A DNA stretch of 64,000 bases from Tenebrio molitor (taxonomy: Eukaryota; Arthropoda; Insecta; Coleoptera; Tenebrionidae). Shown piece by piece: positions 13,801 through 25,800 of this stretch (its first letter is position 1; every line of letters begins with the position of its first letter). The stretch is from assembly GCF_963966145.1 (NCBI RefSeq), contig NC_091048.1, positions 27,404,001 through 27,468,000 on the forward strand, in the 5' to 3' direction. Made by a program: the position numbers and the translations under genes. The notes beneath the pieces are model-generated. The model did not search any database and had not been told where the DNA came from. It worked only from the letters and a program-made list of their open reading frames with translations.

Positions 13801-16800
13801 GGAGTTTTCAGATGAAGAAGACGTAAAACGACCAGAAGAATTGAAGGAAAAAGAAGTTGTTTCAGTTCAGTCCGTCGAGAGTAAACCGGCAATGCCAGAA
13901 CTTATCGAAAAAGAAAAGTCTGTGGAGAAACCTGAGGAGAAGGTTGCTTATAAAGGGCTACCAATCGATGCCAGCACAGACATGTGGATTGATGTATTGG
14001 ATGAACCTATGGAGTTTTCAGATGAAGAAGACGAGAAACGACCAGAAGAGTTGGGAGAAAAAGAAGTTGTTTCAGCTCAGTCAGTTGAGAGTAAAGCAGC
14101 AACGTTGGAATTTATCGAGAAAGAAAAGCCTACAGTTGACAGTGCTAAACCGGCGGTACCAGCTTACAAAGGACTGCCCATAGATGATTCGAGTGATTTG
14201 TGGATGAATGTTTTGGACGAGGAGATGGTGTTTTCGGATGAAGATACAGAACAACCAATTCAACAAATCGAAGAAACTACAAAACCGGAAACTGAAGCAA
14301 TGAAAACTCAGGAAACTGTTGAATCAAAATCGATAACTGAAGACATCGAAGCATTCAAGGAAGACATCAAATTGGAAGTTTCTCAGAAAACTAGTGAAGT
14401 TCTTGAAACGGAAAAGAGTCTTGAACTACCAGAAGTACCAACTGAAGAAATCGTGATTGAAGAGACTTACCCGATAAAAATACTGTCAGCTGACGAAAGC
14501 TTGGAACGTATCATTCACACACCGGAGTTCTGGTCGACTGACGAAAGCGAACAGAAAATTCTCTCAGAGGTTGAGAGCGAATCAACGATCTTGACTGACG
14601 ACGAAAGTGCTCCAAAACAGCAACCATTCATTGTAGAACCTGACTTGCTCAAATATGACGTGATCGGACAGATGAAAGCAGAAACAGAATATTACATCGA
14701 TCGATCATTAGAAGACAAAGAATTGCCAGAAGAGACCAAAGAAATCACCGTCGAAGAACCTGACAGGAACTTTTTGTGCGCCTTCGTAGACGACAACATC
14801 ACACGTTACGACATTGTGTCTCTGATGAAAGCCGAAAGTGACTATTACATCAATACTCAACAAATAGAACCAGAAGTGAAAGAAGATACAAACAAATCTA
14901 TGGAATATCTCTTTTTGGATTTCCCCAAATACGACATCATCTACTTGCTTAATGCAGAAATTGCTTGGTACGAACAAAAAGCCAAAGTTGTGGAACCAGA
15001 AATTGTGGAAAATGTAGAAGAGAGTATTCCGGAAGAACAAAAAGTGAAAGTTGAAGAAGAGATCGTAGAAGAACCAAAGGAAAAAGTTGAAGCAACCATC
15101 ACAGAAGAACCAAAGGAAAAAGTTGAAGAAATCATCACAGAAAAACCAAAGGAAAAAGTTGAAGAAATCATCACAGAAGAACCTAAAATATCGCAAAAAT
15201 CGCAGGATATTCTTTTGGAATTCATTAGTCAAGAAAAGTTATCTTCTCCGGTACCTCAGATAGATGAATCTGTCGTGTTACGTTCAGAACCAGTTACAGA
15301 TCTTGACGAACCTGTGACAGATCTAGATGATCCAGCTTTAGATTTGCCGAAGATGCAGGAACCGGAAATCGTAGAAGATGTAATTACTACAGATTTAGAT
15401 CATCCTTATGCGATTCAGACAGAAGCACTAGTAAGTGGTACTCTCCAAGAACAACAAACAGTCTCAGAAGAAGTGATCACGCAGAAAACAGAAGTGCTCA
15501 CAGAGGAAGATGTGATACCTGCGGAAATATCAAAAGAGGTTGTTACACAACAATCAGAAAAAGAACCTGTTTTAGTTCACTCAGACGAAGAAGTAGAAAA
15601 GGAGCCTCAAGAAACAGAAAGTTTTGTAACGCAACAAATAGACGAAATAGTGCAGCCTTTAGACCAACCAGAACATGTTGAGGAAGTTATTGAAGACGAA
15701 AAGTCAATAGTTACAGTTGCTGTGGAAGAAGAACCTACAGTTGCTGTGGAAGAAGAACCTACAGTTGCTGTGGAAGAAGAACCAACAGTAGAAGTACCGG
15801 CGGTAACACCCAAAGCAGAAGAAGTGGTAGAAGTTTCAGTGGAAAAAGTAGAAAAGAAAGCACCACCAAGTAGGAGACCATACGAAGCACCTGACGAAAT
15901 ACCCGAAGTCTCGTTGTTAGAACTGGCAGAAGCTGAAGAACTGATCCTTCCGTGCAAGGACACGAGACCATCACAGTTCGAAGCCATCTTGGCAAAAGCC
16001 ACCGAATTTGTACCAAAACTGGAACAATCGCGTCTCAATCCGAACGCAGCAGAATTCATTCCGGGTTCGGAGCAAAGAACACAATATGTAGAGTTCACAC
16101 CAGAATTCAAAGAGGAAGAATCGGAATTCGACGAGAGCTCCACTCAGATGTGGAGTTACGGCGAGAGAATTTACAACGACATCGTGGACAGCCAACAAGA
16201 CTCAGGATTTATTACGTCGGAACCTCAAAGCAGCGTGTGGGCCGAAGAAGTCACACCTCAACCGCGAGAAGACACCGAGAAATTCATCGAGGCGGAAAAG
16301 GAAGATTCTTCAGAGAAAATCACCGAAGAGAAAGAGGATATTGAGAGTCTGTTGCCCAAAGAGTTAGTGACTGAAGTCAGTGCAGAAGTGGAGGAACAGG
16401 TCACCGAGGAATCGACAAAACCGAAAAAGTCACCCAAGAAACGCAAAGGAAAATCTCCGAGACCTCCGTCGAAGGAAGGACGTGTTGAAAGTTCGGTTTC
16501 CGCACCAGCACCTGTAAACGTGTGGGAAAACTTGATGAAAGGTGACAAAACCTACGCCGAAGTGGTTGCCACAAAACTGACATCGTCGGAATCGGACGAT
16601 GCTGAGTGCGTTAAAGAATCAATCGAGCCCAAAACTGAAGAGGTTCCTCCCAAGCCGCCGGTAGAAATTCGAGTCATCGAACCGTCGGAAGTGACTGTGG
16701 ATTACACAACTGACAAAGACGGTTTCAAAGAATTCATTCCGCGAAGATCACGCTCGCGATCCCGTTCGAAACATCGAGAATCAGAACCTCAACCTCAACC

Positions 16801-19800
16801 ACTGTCCGAAGACGAAAGTATCGATGAGAAGAAGTCTAAACGGAAGAGCAGAAGGCGCCACAAGTCATCAACAGACGACACCGAAGATAAACCGGTTGAA
16901 GTGGTGGAAACTGTTGAAGTGAAGGAACAACAGGAAGAAGAAGTGGTGGCCGTAGAAGAAGAAAAACCGGTGGAAACAACAAAGAAACAAAAGAAGAAGA
17001 AAAAGAGTAAGCCAGTTCAGGATGATGTGGACAAAACAGAGACGCAAGAAGCAAGACCTGAAACTACAAGTGATGAAGTTTCGGACGAAGGTCTACAACT
17101 GAAGACTTACGCTGATATTGTGACTGGTAGAAGCAGAGATGCATCACCAGTTGGGTTTGGGGATCAGCACGAGGAAGATGTGACAACTGTGGATTTGCAA
17201 GAAGAAGTGAAAAATGTAATAGAGCAGGATGTAGCTCAAGAAGTTGTGGAAACTGAGGTTGTGGAAAAGATTGTTGAAGAGTTGACACCACAAGTGGATG
17301 CTGTTAAGTCTAAGAGAAAATCTAGAAAACGCGAGAGATCTCCCAACACATCCGAATCTTCTGAGAGTTTCGTCTTTGTGCAACAAGAACCTGAACAGAT
17401 CGAAGCGACCACTGAAACAACGAAACCAACAACTGAACCTCAACACAAGACTTACGCAAAAATCGTTGCTGCTTCGACTAGAAGTCGTGAACCGTCACCA
17501 ACTCCTATACCCACCGAAGTACCCAAGAAACCTGTAGAAGTTCACATACAAGTGGTGGGAGAACCTGAACACAAACCGGAACCACTTCCAGTAGACGAAG
17601 AGGGTTTCATGACGATGATGACGAAAAAAGAGCGTCGAGCTAGGTCGCGATCGCGATCAAAAACTAGATCTGAACCACCAAAAGTCGACAGTCACGCCTT
17701 TTTGGAAAACGAGAGACAACACGAAACCAAAATGAAGAGTTGGGCGTCAATTGTGGCAACCAAAGGCGAACCCCGACGAGAAGTAGAAGTGAAACCGGTG
17801 GAAGAAGAAAGAATCGTCGAGGCTCCTAGAGTCGAAGAGATCAAAACGGAAATTAAACCTGTCAAGGGTAAGAAGAAGGAAAAGAAGGAAGTGCCCGAGA
17901 AGTCTTCTGGAATTTTTGGTGGTTTTATATCGTCGGTTAAGAGTGTTTTGGGTGGTTCGAAGAGCAAAGAGTCGACACCGGAAGCAACGGAGAAAGTGCA
18001 CGAAAGTGTAGAACATAAGAAGAAGAAGAAACACAAGAAAGGAAAGGCGGATAAGGAAGTGAAATCTGAAGATAAAGACCAAGAAGAAGTGAAACGTGAA
18101 GATAAAGTGCAAGACGAAGTGAAACAAGTGGTAACAGAAGTGAAGCCTGAAGATAAAGCAGAGGAGAGAGAAGAAAAACAAGTGTCTTCAGAAGTGATAG
18201 TGACTGAAGAGCCAAAAGGCGAAGAAATAAAATCTGAGGAGGTAGTACAACAAAGTGTTCCAGAAGAAATTAAATCGGCACCGGAAGTGACGGTGATTGA
18301 AGAAATTAAAGATTTGGGCAAGGTTGAAGAACAAAGAGTATTAGAAACTTCAGAAAGCGAAAGTGTCTTTGAAAAAGTGGAACCAGAGGAAGTAGAGAAA
18401 ATTCAAACTGGAGAAGAAGAAATTTCTAAAGTGGTAGATCAAGAAGTGAAGCCTGAAGAAAAAATTGAAGATAAAGTTGAAGAACCAGAAATTTCCACAG
18501 AAGACATAGCTGTTTTTGAAATCGAGAAAGAAGTCGCCGTTCACGAACCAACACCAGATCAAGACATTTTGGTTGTTGAAAAGGAAACTACACCTCCAAA
18601 AACTGAAGACATCGCAATTTCTGAGACAGTGCCGCACCAAGTACCTCATTCTTCCGCAGACAAACGTTTAATTTCGGAATTTATCGAACGCGAACAATCG
18701 TATACACCTGACGAACCTAAAACTCCCGAATCACCTGTCGAAAAACGCGGTAGTTTCCTTAACACCCTCATTTCTAAAGTGACAAGTCCGAAATCGGACG
18801 ATAAGAAGAAGAAGAAGTCTAAAAAAGAGGAAACACACGTGGAGGAAAAACCGGAAGGTGAAGGTAAAGGTAAAAAGAAGAAACGCAAAGAGAAGAAAGG
18901 AGAGAAAATGCATGTTGAGACCAAAGACGATGACGTTAAGCTGCCTGACGATGTTAAGGCAAAAACTGATGATACTCAAGCCAAAAGCGAAGATATTAAA
19001 GAAGTTGATGTTAAGACTATCGAGGAAGAGAAAGAAGTAGAGTCTCAGATCAAAGATATTCGACCAGAAAGTGTTGAAGTTAAAACTGATGATATTAAAC
19101 CTGTCGACGCGTTTGAGAAGAGATTTGATGCAGCATTTGAGATGGCGGTGGAAGAAGTAGAACTCGCCAAAGAAAAGCTGACCGAACTGACTCCAAGCGA
19201 AGAAGTCAAGATGGTCAGAGAAGAAGAATCGAAGAAAAAGAAGAAAGAAAAGAAGACCAAGCGACAGAAATCTTCTGATTCCGAAACCGGCCCAGAGGTC
19301 GAGAAACACGGCGTCTTCGAAACGATCGTGGCGAAAATATCCGAAGTGTTCTCGCACAAGAAATCGGACGATCTGATCTTGAGTCCCGAAGAAGTGCTGG
19401 CCGTCAATCTGAACCTGGACGGCCCCTTCTGGCTCGACAAGTCGCTGTACGACGAAGCCGAAGAGAACTACCAGCTCGATCTGGCCAAGAAGAAGACCGC
19501 ACAAGCCGAAGACGTCGCCCCGAGCAGATCCGACGACTCGCCGGACAAAGACCGCGACCGCGACTCCGACAGCTCGAGCGGGCGCGGTTCGCCGCGACCC
19601 TCTCGCCAAAACGGCGACATCCACGGCGCCGCTCCGCCCGGCGAGTACCGCATGTACTCCCTGCCGGGCGGCGTCGGCGGCTGGAAAGATCGCAGCACCT
19701 ACCTAGAGCCGGAACCCGTCGCGAAAATCAAAACCGCCGACGAGCACCTGCGGGCGGCCAAACACCTATCCGAGAGTATCGCGGAAGATGTGATCGCGGA

Positions 19801-22800
19801 ATCCTCCCAAACTCCTCCTCTAGGGCCTCCAATGCAGCCAACGATATCGACAGGCGTTGTCGACAGACCACCAGGAGGTGACAATCAACTCAAGAAGGTG
19901 AAATATTGTGTGTTTATTTAGGGTGTCGTTTTAAGTGCATGGCTGCTTGTGTTTATTTTTGGTAATTAATAAAAGTACGATAATAATTGTTGCATTGTCG
20001 AGTCTTGGGTTTAGTAGGCGTGTGTCTGTCTTTTGATTAACGGTTTTGACATTCGACGCTTTATTAATTTTGATTGGACGCTGGTTCGTGTCAAGATTCG
20101 GCGATCATGTCGAGGCGTTTGCTCATTTTCGAACGTTCGCAGGACCTCACCGAGGACGTGGCCAAGCTCCAGAAGCTCCTCCAGACCACCGAGATATCCA
20201 TCGAGTATTTACCTCGCGAGGGATTCGACCAGATGATCAGAGCCTTGGAAGTAAGTACCCTGCTGAGTCAGCGCGGTGCATCACGACCTCACTTTCTCCG
20301 CGTGTCCTTTTCGAGCTGTTCCAGGCACCGTTTGTGTCATCGATTCGTGTCCTTGTCCGTAACAATGAACCGCCGGTGACGCGGCTTTGACCGCATTTCT
20401 TCTCTCCATATCTCAATTTTTTTACATCTATATTTGCATGATCCCGATGACATCATTATTTTAATTTTAAAAGTGATTCTGCCTGGCGGGTCACACGACT
20501 TCCACCATTCAACTATTTATACCGACACATTAAATCATTTCAAATCTGCTGTATTATCGACCAGTTACAACATGTTTCTATTCTGACAAGGTGAGTCGAG
20601 ATCAACTCTTGCATAAGATTTTTTTTCGACTCTTACATCGTGCTCCAAACATTCTGTTTACAAACACCGCTTCAAATTTACAACGAGGATCCGCGAAATT
20701 TTCGCTCCGCGAAAACCGCGATGCCGTAACCGCGAGTCTTCTGCATTGTTGGAGCCACACCAGAATCTGGACCTTTCGTCTTGGCAACGTTGCGCTAATC
20801 GAGAACCGAAGATTTTGGTGTTTTCGAGGAAACAATCGCTTTCTAGAGTCGGGACAAAAATGGCGAGCGTGGGTCTGATAGAAAAACAATTAAACCACCA
20901 ACGTGCGGCCATAATTCGTTGTAAAGTTATCACAGAAGATAAGTTTTTTTGGTGGTGACGTACCCGGTACTAAATTTATCGCTTACACCTGCTCGAGAGC
21001 CATTTGTATTGTAATAAAGATGGTGGCCGCTTGTCAGCTGTCATTAGAAATTTACTGCTTCGCAAGAGTGGAGAGTCTCGTCTGGAGTTAATTTAAGCAT
21101 CGAAGAATCGAATTTAATTGGCAATCAATTCGCGATCAACATGCGCCCCTCAGACGTCTTTGATGAAAGAGCCTTCGGTCGCTGTTTAATGGATTCAATT
21201 AGCGCCCATCAATCGCGGCGCGACTCCTAAAAATAGAGTCCCGACGTGTGCATTATCTATCCGCATCTTCATAAATAAACAAAATCCCACCAGCGGAGCG
21301 ACGTGGACCGACCTCGGCTAAGTGGTCAGTCCTGTGGCGACCGCGGCGCAGAGCGCAACCTCGTCGGGACCTCCGCAGTGACACCCGAAGTGTTTACTCA
21401 GACACTCGATAATTCCATCTATAAATAGTCATTGCGCGATTTTTCTTGTCGATTACCTCACCGCCTCGTTCCAGGAAATAACGAGCGACTTGAAGAAGCA
21501 CGCGGCGCAAGCCATCAGTCTCGAAGGCCAGGTCCTGGAGCTGAAGTCCGACCACGAGACCCAAGCTCTGGCCGTCCACTTGGCGGGGATCAGGACCAGG
21601 ATCGCCACGCTGCTGTCGCAGGCGGAGCACGGCAGGGTAGCGGTGACGGTGAGCGCTAATTTTAAGCCCGGTTGCGTAAGTAATGACCGTCTAATTCCAG
21701 AACGCGAGAGAATCGCACGTGAGGAGACAGGAAGAGCTGACACAATACCAATTACTGCTGACGGAAATAGAAGTTTGGCTGGAGACGGCGAGGCGAACGG
21801 TCGAAGCGGTCGCCACGCCGGACACGGAAACGCAAATCGGGGCCTCCATCGACGACCTCGACAGGCTCAGCGACGAGTTGGACGAGAAGGAGGCGAGGCT
21901 GCAGGAGTTGGCGAGTGTTTGCGACGAGTTCAAGAAGTACCCGGATCTGAGACAGCTGGCCGAAGCTCTGGTCGAGCAGTTGAGGACGTTGACGGTGATC
22001 TTCGTCGAGGAGAGAACCGCGATCCGGACGAAAATAGAGACGCTGCGGGTGCACCTGGACCGGCTGCGAGTCAAATCTCCGGATCTGTCCCAGGAGAACA
22101 CTCTCGATTCGGCGTCGATGCCGATTGAAGAGAGTCCGATCGTGGGGGTTCACATCGAGACTCAAACCGGACGGAGCTTGGCCTCCCCGCAACAACAAAT
22201 CGTGACCAGAGACTTTACAGTGACTTACAACGAACCCGTAGACGTGCAGATACAGACGCAACTCTCCGACAGCGCGTCCGAAGTGCAAGAGCCCGGCAAG
22301 CACAAAGAGACAATCACCATCTCGAAGACTGTGGCAGACGGCGCGGAGACAATCCAAATAGCGACGAAACCCATGGCGGAGTCACAACCGATCGTGGAGG
22401 AACCGGATGACCTCCTAGTCGAGGCGAACTACCGGAAACAGACGCAGACTCGGGGCGAGTCCAGCGAGTTGAACATTACCAACGCGAAACCCAACCAACC
22501 TTTCGAGACCGTGTTCGTCGAGCCGGACGAGACCACCACCGAGGTGATCGTGGACGCGGACGGTACCAAACGTATCATCGTGAAGAAGCTGCACAGGACG
22601 GTGGTGCGGCACCAGCAGACTGTCCAGCAGCAGCAGCACCTCACCAGTACCAGCACGCTGACCGACGGGAACCAGCCCGTGACTCAGTCCTTCTCGCAGG
22701 TTAGTCTCAAGGAACAGCAGAGCAGTACGACTGTGGCTCGAGGAGACGGCAGTCGACAGACTGTCACTAGTAAGCAATATGGCGGCAAGATCGTGTCGGG

Positions 22801-25800
22801 GGTGCCCGGCGGAGAAGTGGATGTGCAAGAGTTCCAGACGGAACCGGAGACGCAATACACTGTTGTCGAAGGTGACAAACCGTCGGAGGTGGAGATCGAA
22901 GGGATAAGGCTTCACGAAGGAGACGTCACGTTCGTTGATCAAGAAAACAAGTTGTTGCCACCATACGGTGGCAGCCAGATTCACACGTCCAGTTCGAGCG
23001 TGCGGGCTGTTGTCCAACAAGTGACCAGGAGGGTTATACGGAAGACCAGACGGATAATTCGTAGGATTGTGATTGTCGATGGTAAAGAACAGATTACCGA
23101 GGAGGTGGTCGAAGAACCCGAAGAGGTGGAAGTGACCGAAGAGGGTATACCGCGAGTGAGCATCAACGTGACTCGTACCGAAGACGGTAGAGTCATCGAG
23201 GAACAACAGTTCGGTGAGCCGACTGTCGTTGTCGAGGAGCCGGGAACTAGCGTGACTCAGACCGTCACCGCTGCCGTCTTCGATGGCAAACCCATCGAGG
23301 CGTTGCGCGAAGTGACCGAAGAAGGCGAGAGGTATGTCGTAGAGCAAGCCATTGCACCTCAGCCTGAAAGCACACTCGAAACACGAAGAACCGAGACAAT
23401 CGCTAGTAAAGACTTTATAGAGAACGAGAGACTTGCACTTAGTAGTAATGTTGAGGACGCACCTAGAGCTGGCGATGCACCCGAAGACAGGCAAACTCCA
23501 CGGGACGAGTTACCAGCTCCCGTTAGTACTGACGTTGTTGTTGAAACAGCGATCCCGGAGGAAGTCCCGAAGGAGGCTCCCACTGAAGCGCTTCCCCCGC
23601 AGACGGCGGAAGTCGCGACGATGGTCACCCCACCTGCTGACCGGTCGCCAAAAACAGAACAACAAGTGGAGGGAGCTTCACCGCCGAGCCCGGGCAAAGA
23701 CATTGCGGTGCAGATGCCGTCGCCGAAAACGGAAGAACGAGTGGAGGAAGCTTCACCGCGACGTCCAAGCGAAGAGATTGCGGTGCAGATGCCGTCCCCG
23801 AAAGTGTCTCAAGTTATTCAGACGGTCACCCAGACCGTCACCACGCCCGTTGTGAGCATCAGGGAAGTCGAGAAGGTCACGGAAGAGCCCGAGACGGGTC
23901 AACCCACCACAACAATCGAGATCGTCGAGAAAACCGTCACAGAACCTGGAGAAGCTGTCGAAGAAGTCGACTCAACCGCGAGAATCGTGGAAGAGACGGT
24001 TTTGAAGCCTCTCCAAGTCAATGGTGATGTTAAGCAGAAAGATATCTGTGTGGTAACGCAAGATTTTATCACGTCGCAACAATTCCACGAAGCTGAACCA
24101 CCGAAGGTTGAAATACTGTCGAAAACAGAAAGCGAGGAGTCGCCGGATTCTCCTATAGGTAAAAAGAAGAAGAAGAAGTTTAGCAAGTCGAAGAAGGTCT
24201 CTGGTACGCCTAGGACGCAAAGTCCTCTTGTTCCGGGTGAGGAAGACGCACCCAAAGAATCTCAAAACGTCGAAATAGCTCTGTCACTGGAAGAGCAAGA
24301 AACAGGTGTGACCCCCAAGGATGATTCACCACGACCTGTAGAGAAACCAAAGAAGCCGTCGCAAGAAGTTGAGATAGCTCTGTCACTGGAAGAGAAAGCT
24401 GCGGATTCGTTGATCGTGAGTCCTCAAGTCTCTATGAGTATGCTTGTGGAAGAGAAGAAAATGGCGACGACGCCGGCCGAGATGATCCAGAAGGACATCC
24501 ACGTGACTCTCCCCGCTGTGTCGCATTCGACCACCGCCATCGTCAAGTCTGTTGCGTTGTCTCCGATGGCGCCCCAGACCGGGAACGAACGTGAAGAGTC
24601 GGTGGCGGCGGCGTCGATCACTCCCAAATTGGAAAGCGAGCATGTCGAGTCGCCCACACCGAGCGACATAGACCACGGAGGACGAAGGAGCAAGAAGAAA
24701 AAGAAACACAAAGAGGAGACTCCGAGTGAAGAGATTGAAGAAGACAAAGAAGGGTCGATCGCGACGTCTGTTGCAGAATCGACTGAAATCATCATGCCCG
24801 ATGATTCGCTCCCGTCCGAAGAGACTCCCAAACCAACCGAAGAAGTCTTCGAACAGGAGACTCCCAAGCCGGCGGAAGTGTTCGAACCAGTTACGGAGTC
24901 TGACGAAGAAGAAGACGGCAAAGATACGGGGTACGAAGCCGACAAGACCACTGTCGACGAGAGTCTGGCAGACGACGACAACCAAGAGCACAAGAAGAGG
25001 CGCAGGAAGAAGCGCAAACAGAAGGTCAAGGTTAAGGAATCGGAAGAATCGAATATACCGAAGTCCGTGTACGAGTCGTCACCGTTTGGGGATTCGGTAC
25101 CTTTGACAGATGACGAACCTGTTAAAGTGCAACCGCAGAAAGTCGAGGAACCGAAGAAATCGAAGAAGAGGCGAAAGGGAAAACGCGAAGAGAGTAAACA
25201 TTCGGAGAGCGAACACGAGATCGAGTCCGAACCGGCGATTTTGGAAGCACAAGACGAAGAAATCGTCTCGCCCAACGACTCGTACCACACGTTGTCGACC
25301 CAGTCGGATCTGGGTACCGTCAAAGTCGTCGAAGAAGTTTTTCTGAGACCTTCGAGCGAGTCTCCGCAACAAATAACCGAGAAGATCGTCACGACGGTAC
25401 CAGTTTTGGAAGCCGTGATCACCCAAGAGACTCTGGCTCAGACGTCTCCTGAGCTCAACCAGGTCGTCCAGCAGTTTATCGAGCGGGAACAAGTCGCAAC
25501 CGAACCCGTTTCGGTGCAAACATCACCGGAAGTTCCCAAAGAGACTGTTGTAGTTTCGATGCAGACGTCCAGAGAACCGTCTCCTGAAGTGGTGAAACCT
25601 GAAATCCAGGACACTTCGAGTCAGGTGGAAGTCACCACCAGTGAGATAGTCACGCAGACGGAAACTCCCGAAAAGGTGGAAATCATCACGTCTGAGACTT
25701 CCATCCAGACTGCGACTCCCGAACAGGTCGAGGTGGTCGAAGAAGCCGCCCAAACGATCTCACCAGAAACTGTTGATATTCCTAGGAGCGAGTCGGCCAT

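Noticed and set aside
13018..14250. Reading the LWxDVLDE segment as kinesin-light-chain W-acidic motifs
   Set aside because: Those motifs need an acidic residue directly before or after Trp (as in LEWD). Here Trp is flanked by Leu and Met/Ile, so the match fails.
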